From Kribbella jiaozuonensis (GTDB lineage Bacteria; Actinomycetota; Actinomycetes; Propionibacteriales; Kribbellaceae), in NCBI RefSeq assembly GCF_005233875.1, contig NZ_SZPZ01000003.1:924489-988488 (forward strand): 64,000 nucleotides of DNA, read 5' to 3'. The notes beneath the pieces are model-generated. The model was not told the origin of the DNA, did no database searches, and was given only the letters and a program-made list of their open reading frames with translations. Of the stretch, positions 14,880 to 23,154 are shown one piece after another. Position 1 is the stretch's first letter. Each line of letters begins with the position of its first letter. The translations under genes and the position numbers were made by a program.

Positions 14880-15293
14880 ATGGCATCCCGGCTCAATCCG
14901 TACATTCAATTCAAGAGCGAAGCCCGTCCGGCGATGGAGTTCTACCAGGGAGTCTTCGGCGGTGAGGTGGCCCAGAACACCTTCAAGGAGTTCGGTTCGG
15001 GCCACGGCCCCGAGGACGACGACCTGCTGATGCACGCCCAGCTCGAGACTCCGAGCGGGTTCACGCTGATGGCGGCCGACACCCCGCAGGGCATGCCGTA
15101 CAACCCGGGCGACAACATCTCGATCAGCCTGAGCGGTGACGGCGACGAGCTGCGCGGGTATTACGAGAAGCTGTCCGCCGACGGCGGCAAGGTGACGGTC
15201 CCGCTGGAGAAGCAGATGTGGGGCGACGAGTTCGGCATGGTGACCGACAAGTTCGGCGTCAACTGGATGGTGAACATCGCCGCCAGCAGCTGA
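14880..15293 (+). CDS. VOC family protein, PhnB-like
   Basis: A 137-residue PhnB-type VOC protein: PYIQFKSEARPAMEFYQGVF at the start, DDLLMHAQLE in the middle, MVTDKFGVNWMVNI at the end. The ATG at 14880 has GGAAGGAAAG upstream. A second in-frame ATG at 14832 is preceded by TACTGT at exactly 6 nt, the leaderless arrangement, so transcription probably starts there and a longer isoform with 16 extra residues is possible. Substrate unknown. Confidence 0.82.
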   Translation: MASRLNPYIQFKSEARPAMEFYQGVFGGEVAQNTFKEFGSGHGPEDDDLLMHAQLETPSGFTLMAADTPQGMPYNPGDNISISLSGDGDELRGYYEKLSADGGKVTVPLEKQMWGDEFGMVTDKFGVNWMVNIAASS

Positions 15294-15361
15294 CGGCCCG
15301 CGCCGCGCCCGGGGTGAAATCCAGTACCCCGGGCGGGGCCGGCGCGGCTAGCTTGGCCCGC

Positions 15362-15877
15362 ATGGGACTCAACGACCTGCTGTACGACCCCATCCGGCAC
15401 AACAACTGGGCGACCGGGAGCCTGATCCGGTTCTGCGCGGACCAGAAACTCACGGCCGAGCAGCTGGAGATCACCGGCGTCGGCACGTTCGGCGGCATTC
15501 TCGCGACCCTCGACCACATCGTCCGGTGCGACGGCGGCTACCTGCGCCGGATCGTGGACCGGCCGCTCGACTACGTCGACAGCGACCCCGCGACCGACCT
15601 CGAGACCCTCGCGGGCTGGAACGCCGAGGCCGGCGCGCTGTGGGAGGTGTTCCTGACCCAGCCGATCGACGTCGAACGCGTGATCATCGTCGACAACAAC
15701 ACCCGCGGCACCCGGGTCGGCATCTTCATCGCCCAGGCGATCAACCACGCCAACCACCACCGCGAACAGGTCTGCGCCATCCTCACCGGCCTCGGCATCG
15801 AACCACCCGACATCCAGGCCTGGGAATACGCCTGGCAGACCGAGCGGATCTGGGACCTAGCCGTTGATGGCAGCTGA
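15362..15877 (+). CDS. DinB family protein
   Basis: A 171-residue DinB-fold protein with the His pattern TLDHIVRCDGGYL and AINHANHHREQVCAILTGLG that forms the family metal site. TAGCTT 7 nt before the ATG and no ribosome-binding site suggest a leaderless mRNA. Its 3' end overlaps the convergent CMD gene by 21 bp. Likely a thiol-transferase-type enzyme; substrate unknown. Confidence 0.83.
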   Translation: MGLNDLLYDPIRHNNWATGSLIRFCADQKLTAEQLEITGVGTFGGILATLDHIVRCDGGYLRRIVDRPLDYVDSDPATDLETLAGWNAEAGALWEVFLTQPIDVERVIIVDNNTRGTRVGIFIAQAINHANHHREQVCAILTGLGIEPPDIQAWEYAWQTERIWDLAVDGS

Positions 15878-16348
15878 CATCAGGCCTGGCTCGTAGGAGC
15901 CGCCGGCCTGGTTGAACGTCACGGCCATCCGGTTGGTGGCGTTGATCATCGCGATCAGCGTCACCAGCGCGATCAGCTGGTTGTCGTCGTAGTACTTCGC
16001 GGCCCGGGCCCAGGTCTCGTCGGTGACACCCTCGGAGGCGTCGGCGAGCCGGGTCGCCTCCTCGGTGAGCGCCAGCGCGGCCTGCTCCTCCTCGGTGAAG
16101 ACCGTCGAGTGCCGCCACCCGGCGACCAGGTTGAGGCGGGTCGTGGTCTCGCCCTCGGCCGCGGCCTCCTTGGCGTGAATGTCGATGCAGTGCCCGCAGC
16201 CGTTGATCTGGCTGGCCCGGAGCATCACCAGGTTCTGCGTCGCGTGCGGCAGGCCGGTCTGCTGAAGCAGGTTGTGTACCGCGAACAGCCGCTTGGCCAG
16301 CTTCGCTCCGAGCTCGTTCTGCATCACGTCGATACGGGGTTCGGTCAT
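15857..16348 (-). CDS. Carboxymuconolactone decarboxylase (AhpD-like) protein
   Basis: A 163-residue CMD/AhpD-fold protein with the redox motif NGCGHCIDIH (CxxC plus His), typical of alkylhydroperoxidase-like thiol peroxidases. The ATG at 16348 is chosen because GAGGA lies 5 nt upstream; the preceding ATGs sit too close to it. Divergent from the ECF41 sigma gene, the standard genomic partnership for this sigma class, where the CMD-family gene is the usual target. Confidence 0.88.
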   Translation of the reverse strand: MTEPRIDVMQNELGAKLAKRLFAVHNLLQQTGLPHATQNLVMLRASQINGCGHCIDIHAKEAAAEGETTTRLNLVAGWRHSTVFTEEEQAALALTEEATRLADASEGVTDETWARAAKYYDDNQLIALVTLIAMINATNRMAVTFNQAGGSYEPGLMSAAING

Positions 16349-16448
16349 CATCGTCCTCATTCATGAGATCTACTGGATGACCACGAGATGCCGCCGGCCC
16401 GGCCGCCGTGACGATCCCAGGACGTGACGAGCGCCATACCGGACTTTG

Positions 16449-16475
16449 TGTCACAGAAGTCCGGTGAGCGGCATC
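16449..16475 (+). promoter_or_regulatory. Probable ECF41-dependent promoter of the sigma gene
   Basis: TGTCACA (16449-16455), then 16 nt, then CATC (16472-16475), 35 nt before the sigma-factor ATG. This closely matches the reported ECF41 promoter pattern TGTCACA-N16-CGTC (one mismatch), suggesting autoregulation. No TGTCACA was found reading toward the CMD gene. Confidence 0.6.
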
Positions 16476-16510
16476 TGATGGCGATACCCGCGCGCACTAG
16501 GAGTCCAGCC

Positions 16511-17395
16511 ATGACCGGTACCGACAAAGCCACCGAGGCTTTCGTTGCCCATCGCAACCTCCTGTTCACGGTCGCCTACGAGCTCCTCGGCTCGGCCGCA
16601 GACGCCGAGGACGTTCTCCAGGAGACCTGGCTGCGTTGGGTCGGCGTCGACCTCGACACGGTCCTGGACCAGCGCGCGTACCTGGTCCGCATCGCCAGCC
16701 GCCAGGCCCTCCAGCGCCTCCGCACCCTCGGCCGCCGCAAGGAGTCGTACGTCGGCCCGTGGCTGCCCGAGCCGCTCCTCACCGCCCCCGATGTCGCCGA
16801 TGACGTGGAGCTCGCCGACAGCGTCTCGATGGCAATGCTGCTGGTCCTCGAAACGCTCAAGCCCACCGAGCGCGCCGTCTTCGTCCTCCGCGAGGTCTTC
16901 GGCCTCGAGTACGACGAGATCGCCGAGGCCGTCGACAAGAAACCGGACGCCGTCCGCCAGATAGCCCACCGAGCCCGCTCTCATGTGGCCGCGCGCCGCC
17001 CGGCCGGCCCGGTCAGCCCCACCGAGACCCGCAAGGCCCTGGCCGCCTTCCAACGAGCCATCGAGACCGGTGACCTCCAAAGCCTGGTCGACATCCTCGC
17101 CCCCGACGTCGTCTTCCTCGGCGACGGTGGCGGCGTGGTCCAGGCCGTCCAGCGCCCGGTCGTCGGCGCCGACAAGGTGGCCCGCCTCCTCGCCGCCGCC
17201 GTGGACCACCTGACCGAAGCCACCCTGGAACTCACCCAGATCAACGGCCAACCGGCCCTGATCCTCCGCTTCGACGGCGAGATCGACACCGTCACCGCCC
17301 TGAGGATCGACCACGGCCAGATCACCGGCCTCTACTCGGTCCGCAACCCGTCGAAGCTCTCCCACCTGACCGAGGAGGTCCCCCTCACCCGCTAG
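16511..17395 (+). CDS. sigJ: ECF41 family sigma factor (SigJ-like)
   Basis: A 294-residue RNA polymerase sigma factor. Sigma region 2 lies near residues 15-75 (AEDVLQETWLRW) and region 4 near 105-160 (EIAEAVDKKPDAVRQ). A fused SnoaL-like C-terminal domain (about 185-290) replaces an anti-sigma factor in this class. The ECF41 signatures WLPEPL, DGGG and NP-x-KL (here NPSKL) are all present. It is divergent from its CMD-family partner; the convergent alpha/beta hydrolase gene overlaps its stop by 4 bp. The signal sensed is unknown in general for this class. Confidence 0.92.
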   Translation: MTGTDKATEAFVAHRNLLFTVAYELLGSAADAEDVLQETWLRWVGVDLDTVLDQRAYLVRIASRQALQRLRTLGRRKESYVGPWLPEPLLTAPDVADDVELADSVSMAMLLVLETLKPTERAVFVLREVFGLEYDEIAEAVDKKPDAVRQIAHRARSHVAARRPAGPVSPTETRKALAAFQRAIETGDLQSLVDILAPDVVFLGDGGGVVQAVQRPVVGADKVARLLAAAVDHLTEATLELTQINGQPALILRFDGEIDTVTALRIDHGQITGLYSVRNPSKLSHLTEEVPLTR

Positions 17396-18213
17396 CCCTG
17401 GATGAAGGCCAGCAAGTCGGCGTTGATGACGTCCGCGTGGGTGGTCGGCATCCCGTGCGGGTAGCCGGTGTACGTCTTGAGTGTGCCGTTCGCGACGAGC
17501 TCGGCCGCCCGCGGCGCGGTGGTGGCAGGATTGACGACCTGGTCGTCCTCACCGTGCAGCACCAGCACCGGCACGCTGATCTTCTTCAGGTCCTCGGTGA
17601 AGTCCTCGCAGAACGCGGCGATCTCGTCGTACTCCGCCTTCGCCGCGCCCGTCATCGCCTGCCGCCACCAGTTCTGGATGACGGCCTCGGACGGCTCGGC
17701 GTCAGGCCGGTTGAAGCCGTAGAACGGCCCCGACGCCACCGCGCGGAAGAACTCGGAGCGGTGCCCGGCCAGTTGCGCCTGGAAGTCGTCAAAGACGCCC
17801 TTGGGCAGCCCGTCCGGCCGGCCCTCCGCGGCCATCACGTACGGCGTGACCGCGCTGGTCAGCACGACTTTCGCGACCCTGCCCTCGCCGTGGCGACTGG
17901 CATAGCGAGCCACCTCGCCGCCACCGGCTGAATGCCCGATGTGGACGGCGTCGTGCAGATCGAGGTGTGCGGTCAGAGCGGCGAGGTCGTCGGCGTAGTG
18001 GTCCATGTCGTGGCCGTCGCCGACCTGCTCGGAGCGGCCGTGACCGCGGCGGTCGTGGGCGATCACCCGGTAGCCGTTCGCGAGGAAGAACATCAGTTGG
18101 GCGTCCCAGTCGTCGGCCGACAGCGGCCAGCCGTGGCTGAAGACGATCGGCCGGCCGGTACCCCAGTCCTTGTAGAAGATCTCGACGCCGTCGGTGGTCG
18201 TGATGGTGGGCAT
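17392..18213 (-). CDS. Alpha/beta hydrolase, chloroperoxidase-like
   Basis: A 273-residue alpha/beta hydrolase of the non-haem haloperoxidase/arylesterase type. Oxyanion region FSHGWPLSADDWD, nucleophile elbow HIGHSAGGGE, acid in LHGEDDQVV and His in HGMPTTHAD complete the triad. The ATG at 18213 follows GGGAAGG at about 10 nt and gives the normal N-terminus MPTITTTDGVEIFYKDWG. Probably an esterase or perhydrolase. It is close to the ECF41 module and could share its regulon, but no promoter evidence was seen. Confidence 0.88.
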   Translation of the reverse strand: MPTITTTDGVEIFYKDWGTGRPIVFSHGWPLSADDWDAQLMFFLANGYRVIAHDRRGHGRSEQVGDGHDMDHYADDLAALTAHLDLHDAVHIGHSAGGGEVARYASRHGEGRVAKVVLTSAVTPYVMAAEGRPDGLPKGVFDDFQAQLAGHRSEFFRAVASGPFYGFNRPDAEPSEAVIQNWWRQAMTGAAKAEYDEIAAFCEDFTEDLKKISVPVLVLHGEDDQVVNPATTAPRAAELVANGTLKTYTGYPHGMPTTHADVINADLLAFIQG

Positions 18214-18327
18214 GGTGTGTTCGCCTTCCCTGCGAGCCGGTTGCTTCCGTGGATCAGCACACCCGACGCGGGCGTCCCGCAGTACCGCGATCCTGCCGGG
18301 CAATGACGCAATCCCGCCGGGATCGGG

Positions 18328-18467
18328 TCAGTGCACCTCGTCGCGGTGGTTGAGCTCGCTGAAGTACGTGCCCGGTGTCATCCCGTAGCGCGTACGGAAC
18401 TCCTTGATGAAATGCGAGACGTTCGTGTAACCGACATGCCGCGACACCTTGGCCACTCCGCACCCGA
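18328..18467 (-). pseudogene. Remnant of an AraC family regulator (C-terminal end)
   Basis: Only the last 40 or so residues of an AraC DNA-binding domain remain: KVSRHVGYTNVSHFIKEF followed by FRTRYGMTPGTYF, the second helix-turn-helix and family signature. Upstream of about 18465 the similarity stops abruptly. The opposite strand then carries a different fragment ending in LRPERKL and a stop (about 18463-18557). This looks like a deletion or recombination junction that destroyed both genes. Confidence 0.7.
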
Positions 18468-18557
18468 GACATCTTCGGCTGGTCCCTACCCCGCTCAAAC
18501 GACTGGCTCCTGACCCGCGTAACCACCGCAGTCCTACGCCCCGAGCGGAAGCTGTAG

Positions 18558-18923
18558 TAACGCCTCGCGCAAGATGGCCGGACAATCGAGCGGCCAGGGG
18601 ACGCAGGGAAACCGCCTACCTCTCATGATGCCGCTGCCGACGGCCAATTTGGCGGCTAGGCGGTTGGGTATCGCTTCTTCGCAGATTGTGCGCGTGGCTT
18701 GCGGTGCGACTTGATTCCCAGAAGCCATCGACAAGCGCAGCCGCGCGGTCAAGCCGGTGTCGTTGCGGGTACTTGGACGATGGTCGGCCGCCTGCTTGAT
18801 CGGCGAGGCGACGGCGTGTCAGGAATCCTCAGGAAGTTCTTCGATCCGACTCATGCGGCGGCTAGGAGCAGTCCTTAGCATCAGAAGCGACACATCGCCA
18901 CACAGTCAATTGGGGGCCCGGCG
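18558..18923. other. Region without recognisable genes
   Basis: About 365 bp with less GC-biased composition than the surroundings. A 72-codon minus-strand frame (18534-18752) lacks a ribosome-binding site and any known motif. Probably degraded sequence between the AraC remnant and the next gene. Confidence 0.45.
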
Positions 18924-19436
18924 ATGACGAACGACACGCAGATTCGCCAGCCGGGAAGGCTGGCTGGAAGTCGCCGCCGCATCACCCACGCCGTTGGGCG
19001 CGTTGAGCGCTGGCAGACAATTCTGGTCGCCCTCATTGGTTCCTGCGCAACTATTGCTGTTGCTGTCATTGGAGTAGCTGCTAGTGCAGCGGGAGGCGAA
19101 TCCCAATCGGGCAGAGACCGTATCAGTGTGGATACGGTTTCGTTCTCTGAACACGGCGGAGCCTGGCAGATAGAAATGCGCGGGACGTACAAATCTTCCC
19201 GAGCAGACGGCTACCTGCTCGCGATCGCGATACTCCGGGTCTCGGGAGGTAGGACTCAATGGTTCGTCTCTGAGCCCATCGAACCAGACCAGGATGGACG
19301 CTGGGTCGCCCGGATTCTCCTAGCGGCCCATCGCCAATCCGTAACCGTGCTGGCTTTTGTTCCCAGCGGCGGCTGCGCGCCAGGCAATGTCTGCGGTGCA
19401 AACCCCGAAGCTCTCCGGCAGGCGCTGGAGAACTGA
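18924..19436 (+). CDS. Hypothetical membrane-anchored protein, atypical composition
   Basis: A 170-residue protein with one transmembrane helix near residues 33-55 (ILVALIGSCATIAVAVIGVA) and an outer domain of about 110 residues containing two Cys (GGCAPGNVCG), likely a beta-rich exported domain. No family recognised. Codon use is less GC-biased than in neighbouring genes (ATT, TCT, CTA occur), suggesting acquisition by transfer. It stands alone in a gene-poor scar between the AraC remnant and a hairpin cluster. No strong ribosome-binding site. Confidence 0.55.
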   Translation: MTNDTQIRQPGRLAGSRRRITHAVGRVERWQTILVALIGSCATIAVAVIGVAASAAGGESQSGRDRISVDTVSFSEHGGAWQIEMRGTYKSSRADGYLLAIAILRVSGGRTQWFVSEPIEPDQDGRWVARILLAAHRQSVTVLAFVPSGGCAPGNVCGANPEALRQALEN

Positions 19437-20018
19437 CGAGCACGCATGACGGAGCAGGGACATTGGCAACACATCGATGCATACGGGCGCGAAATGCGCC
19501 CATGGGCGAAACCTTCAGCGTTGGCTCCAAGGCCGGGGCTCAAAGGACTCGCAAGGAAGCGTTCATCGATCCGAGCCACCGACTTCTTCAGCCTTCGCTG
19601 GTGTGCAACTCCTCAAGCTGCCGAGTCCCGGCGCGTCTGCGGGAGCTGGGTCGTCGCACATTCAGGGGCATAGCAGCAGCTCCGCATCATAGGACCCGCG
19701 CTGATCCCACGTCACGACGTCGGCTGGCGCGGCTCGCAGATGTGGCTTGATCGCCCACCGCGCTGGCGACCCGGTCCACGCTGCAGCGGTCAGCTAGGCA
19801 CAAGCCTCGCCGCCGCGTGGCTTGGCCGACGGGCGCTGGCCCTGTAGTCACCGCGCGATAAGCGCGCACTTGCGGGCGGTAGCCCCCACGTCCGGCGATA
19901 GCCGGACGGGATGCACCGGCGATGAGCCGGGGGGGCGGGTGGGTGCGTGCGGAGCGGCCGCGGTGAGGAGCGGAGCGACGAGGAGAGCGGCTGCGTAGCA
20001 CGCGGGGGTGAACCCCAG
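19437..20018. other. Gene-poor region
   Basis: About 580 bp without a convincing coding sequence. Short frames on both strands lack ribosome-binding sites and motifs. The right third holds a cluster of small hairpins. Together with the AraC remnant and the atypical gene it reads as an old insertion or deletion scar. Confidence 0.5.
19852..19930. repeat. Cluster of three GATA-loop hairpins
   Basis: Three inverted repeats in 79 bp share a GATA-like loop: CGCGC-GATAA-GCGCG (19852-19866), GTCCGGC-GATA-GCCGGAC (19890-19907) and CCGGC-GATGA-GCCGG (19916-19930). Resembles a REP-like extragenic element. Confidence 0.5.
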
Positions 20019-20981
20019 TCAGTTGACCAGGTCGGTGGATTCGGGGACGGGGGTGAGGGGGGTGCCGTCCGAGAGCCAGTGGCGGATGTTGTCGACTACG
20101 AGGTTGGCCATGGCGGTGCGGGTGGGGATGGTGGCGGAGCCTACGTGGGGGAGGAGGACGGCGTTGGGGAGGGTGAGGAGGTCGGGGTGGACCTTGGGCT
20201 CGTGTTCGAACACGTCTAGGCCGGCGTACAGGATCGTGTTGGTGCGGAGGGCGTCGACCAGAGCCTGTTCGTCGACGACTGTGCCGCGGGCTACGTTGAT
20301 GAGGATGCCGTCGGCGCCCAGCGCCTTGAGGACCGAGGCGTCGACCAGGTGGCGTGTGCTGTCGCCGCCGGGGATGACGATCATCAGGATGTCTACGTCG
20401 GCGGCCATTTCGGTCAGCGACGCGTAGTACGGATAGTCGACGCCCTTCGGGTGACGGTTGTGGTAGGCAACGGATACGCCGAAGGGCTGGACGCGGTCGG
20501 CGATGGCCTGGCCGATGCGGCCGAGGCCGAGGATGCCCATCCGGCGACCGTGCAACGTTGCCGGCGTCAACGGATACGGGCGACCGTCAGCCCACTTGCC
20601 TTCGCGGAGGTATTGCTCGGCCCGCCCCAGCTCGCGGACCGTCATCAGCAACAGACCGAGCGCTGTGTCGGCAACCTCGTCATCCAGCACCCCAGGCGTA
20701 TTCGTGACCACGACCCCACGTGCAGCTGCGGCACTCGCGTCGATCCGGTCGTACCCGACGCCGAAGCTCGCAACCAGCCGTACGGCGGGAAGCCCGTCGA
20801 GGAACGGACCGTCGATCGTCGTACCACCGGTGGCGACGGCAACGATCTCGTCCCGCCGGGCCGCGAGTACGGCGTCCGGGTCGCTCTCCTCCCAGAGCCG
20901 GATCAGCTCGCAGTGGTCACCGAGACCCTCGGCGACGGCGGGATGCATCGGGCCTGGCATCAGTACGACCGGTTGTCCCAC
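20019..20981 (-). CDS. D-isomer-specific 2-hydroxyacid dehydrogenase
   Basis: A 320-residue NAD(P)-dependent dehydrogenase reducing 2-oxo acids, or the reverse. The Rossmann motif is GILGLGRIGQAIA. The catalytic set is Arg in NVARGTVVD, Glu in FEHEPKV and His in LLPHVGSAT. The arrangement fits glyoxylate/hydroxypyruvate reductase-type members. The GTG at 20981 follows GAGGAGA. Divergent from the CorA-family gene. Confidence 0.9.
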   Translation of the reverse strand: MGQPVVLMPGPMHPAVAEGLGDHCELIRLWEESDPDAVLAARRDEIVAVATGGTTIDGPFLDGLPAVRLVASFGVGYDRIDASAAAARGVVVTNTPGVLDDEVADTALGLLLMTVRELGRAEQYLREGKWADGRPYPLTPATLHGRRMGILGLGRIGQAIADRVQPFGVSVAYHNRHPKGVDYPYYASLTEMAADVDILMIVIPGGDSTRHLVDASVLKALGADGILINVARGTVVDEQALVDALRTNTILYAGLDVFEHEPKVHPDLLTLPNAVLLPHVGSATIPTRTAMANLVVDNIRHWLSDGTPLTPVPESTDLVN

Positions 20982-21071
20982 GGTTTCTCCTCACGGATGT
21001 TCACCACCGCTTTCCCGGCCAACCCTATTTCCTATCGGCGTCGAGTACGACGATCGGGGGAGGAGGTCACC

Positions 21072-22076
21072 ATGATCATCGACTGCGCTTACTACCGGGA
21101 CGGACGCCGCCAGCACGTCGAGGCGATGTCGGTCGAGGATGCTGCTGCCCACTGCCAGCAGGGTGGGTTCGTCTGGCTGGGCATGTACGAGCCCACCGCC
21201 GAGGAACTCGCCCAGGCGAGGGAGAGCTTCGGCCTGCACGAGCTGGCCGTCGAGGACGCGCAGACCTTCCATCTCCGGCCCAAGGTCGAGCCGTACGCCG
21301 GTGACGTGGAGCTCGTCATCCTCCGGACCGCCCGGTACGACGACGAGCGCAAGGAGGTCGACTTCGGCGAGGTGAGCGTCTTCGTCGGGCCGTCGTTCGT
21401 GATCACCGTCCGTCAAGGTGTCGCCAGCGATCTGCACGGAGCACGGATCCGCCTCGAGCAACGCCCCGAACTCCTGGAGTGCGGCACGAGCTCGGTCCTC
21501 TGGGCGATCCTCGACCAGGTCGTGGACAGCTACGGTCCCGTCGTCGCCGAACTCGAACGCGACATCGAGCGCGTCGAGCAGACCGTCTTCGCCGGCTCCG
21601 TCGCGCCGACCGAGCAGATCTACTTCCTCCGTCGTGAGGTCACCGACTTCTACCGGGCCGTCCACCCGCTGCTCGCCGTACTCGCGACGATCGAACGGGG
21701 CTCCCGCGACACCGCGCTCCTGCCGTACTTCCGCGACGTCCACGACCATCTCGTCCTAGTGAACGAGGAAGTCGCCGCTCAGCGCGATCTCCTCGCGACC
21801 GTCCTGGAGGCGAACATGGCGGTGATCGGCGTCGAGCAGACCAAGATCAGCGTCCGGCAGAACGCGTCGATGGAACAGCTCACCAAGCTGGCCACGGTCT
21901 TCCTGCCATTGACCTTCCTGACCGGGTTCTTCGGGCAGAACTTCGGCTGGCTGGTCGACCACATCAGCGCCGAGTGGGACTTCCTCGTACTGGGCATCGG
22001 CGGGCTCGTGGTGCCCTGTATCGCGCTCGCGATCTGGTTCCGCCGCCAACGAACAGCCCGACGGCAAGCTGCCTGA
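21072..22076 (+). CDS. CorA family divalent-cation transporter with GQN motif
   Basis: A 334-residue CorA/Mrs2-superfamily protein: cytoplasmic N-terminal domain (about 1-250) with a long stalk helix, then two C-terminal transmembrane helices (LTKLATVFLPLTFLTGFF and DFLVLGIGGLVVPCIALAIWF). The signature between them is FFGQNFGWL: the family GMN is GQN, while the Phe and Asn are kept. AGGAGG precedes the ATG. Likely Mg2+ or Co2+ transport; the Met-to-Gln change may affect selectivity or mark a distinct actinobacterial clade. Confidence 0.85.
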   Translation: MIIDCAYYRDGRRQHVEAMSVEDAAAHCQQGGFVWLGMYEPTAEELAQARESFGLHELAVEDAQTFHLRPKVEPYAGDVELVILRTARYDDERKEVDFGEVSVFVGPSFVITVRQGVASDLHGARIRLEQRPELLECGTSSVLWAILDQVVDSYGPVVAELERDIERVEQTVFAGSVAPTEQIYFLRREVTDFYRAVHPLLAVLATIERGSRDTALLPYFRDVHDHLVLVNEEVAAQRDLLATVLEANMAVIGVEQTKISVRQNASMEQLTKLATVFLPLTFLTGFFGQNFGWLVDHISAEWDFLVLGIGGLVVPCIALAIWFRRQRTARRQAA

Positions 22077-22151
22077 CGCATCAGATTCACGCGGCGTTCC
22101 AACGGTGAAACGAGGGTCGTGGAGCAGGATCCATCCCCTCGGAGGTTGTGA

Positions 22152-23102
22152 ATGCGAAAGCTCCCCGCCCTCATCGTCGCGACGACAATCCTGGCCGCCG
22201 TCGCGCTCCCGCCCGCCTCGGCCGCGCTCCCGGCCGACCAGATCCATACCAAACAGTATGGTACGGCGGCCGTCGCCGAGCCGCCGACGTACGACGCCAC
22301 CCCGCTGAAGTCGTACGCCGCATTCGACGCGAACCAGGCCGTCGCCGTCGACGCGAAGTACTTCTACGCGGTCAACAACACCACGATCACCAAGCACGAC
22401 CGCCGTACCGGTGAACCGCTGCTGCAGTTCGCCGGCGACGAGGATGGCCCGTTCATCCACATGGACAGCGGAATGGTCCTCGGCAACAAGCTGTACGCCG
22501 TCCACTCGAACTACTCGGACTGGCCGATGGAGAGTTCGATCGAGGTGTTCGACACCAAGACGATGCGGCACATCGACTCGTACTCGTTCGGCATCTACCG
22601 TGGCTCGCTCACCTGGCTGGACCGGCACGACGGCGCGTGGTGGGCCGGGTTCGCCAACTACGACGACGTGTCGGACCAGACCGGCGAGCCGTACGGCCAG
22701 ACGTACAACACCCAGATCGTGAAGCTCAACGACAAGTTCGAGCCGCTCGCGTCGTACACGATCCCGAAGCAGATCCTGGACCGCTTCAAGCCGATGTCGA
22801 ACTCGGGCGGCTCGTGGGGTCCGGACGGCCGGCTCTGGCTGACCGGTCACGACCTCGGCGAGGCGTACGTGATGGAACTGCCGACGGCGGGCTCGGAGCT
22901 GCGCTGGATCGCGACGGTCAACCTGCCCGACGTACAGGGGCAGGGCATCGCGTGGGACCGCTCGGACCCGCGGCACCCGACGTTCTGGGCAATCAGCCGG
23001 CCGAACCGGTTGGTGCACACGTTCTCGATGCCGATCAGCTCGATCAAGACGCCGACTGCGAAAGGCTGGTCGGTCCTCGGCCCGGGCCAGTTCCGGAAGT
23101 AA
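22152..23102 (+). CDS. Secreted hypothetical protein, beta-propeller-like
   Basis: A 316-residue exported protein with signal peptide MRKLPALIVATTILAAVALP (cleavage near ASA). The mature part contains repeated beta-strand blocks such as AVDAKYFYAVNN, MVLGNKLYAVHSN and GPDGRLWLTGHD, which look like propeller blades. No catalytic motif or named family recognised. GGAGG sits 6 nt upstream of the ATG, and a strong 12-bp hairpin follows the stop, so it is a single-gene unit. Confidence 0.7.
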   Translation: MRKLPALIVATTILAAVALPPASAALPADQIHTKQYGTAAVAEPPTYDATPLKSYAAFDANQAVAVDAKYFYAVNNTTITKHDRRTGEPLLQFAGDEDGPFIHMDSGMVLGNKLYAVHSNYSDWPMESSIEVFDTKTMRHIDSYSFGIYRGSLTWLDRHDGAWWAGFANYDDVSDQTGEPYGQTYNTQIVKLNDKFEPLASYTIPKQILDRFKPMSNSGGSWGPDGRLWLTGHDLGEAYVMELPTAGSELRWIATVNLPDVQGQGIAWDRSDPRHPTFWAISRPNRLVHTFSMPISSIKTPTAKGWSVLGPGQFRK

Positions 23103-23108
23103 TCGAGT

Positions 23109-23139
23109 GGGGTAGCGGACGGTTCCTGTCCGCTACCCC
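23109..23139 (+). terminator. Long hairpin after the secreted protein gene
   Basis: GGGGTAGCGGAC pairs perfectly with GTCCGCTACCCC (12 bp, 7-nt loop) 6 nt after the stop. No U-tract, which is common for actinobacterial terminators. Confidence 0.6.
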
Positions 23140-23154
23140 GTCGATGCTGGAGGT

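Noticed and set aside
18534..18752. 72-residue minus-strand gene
   Set aside because: No ribosome-binding site, motif or neighbour support, and it crosses the recombination junction.
19446..19750. Three overlapping short plus-strand frames after the membrane protein gene
   Set aside because: Mutually overlapping in different frames, without ribosome-binding sites or recognisable domains.
19852..19930. CRISPR array
   Set aside because: The repeated units are short hairpins with different stems and no regular spacers; no cas genes nearby.
20349..21071. N-terminal extension of the CorA-family protein
   Set aside because: Antisense to the 2-hydroxyacid dehydrogenase gene; AGGAGG at 21061 fixes the ATG at 21072.
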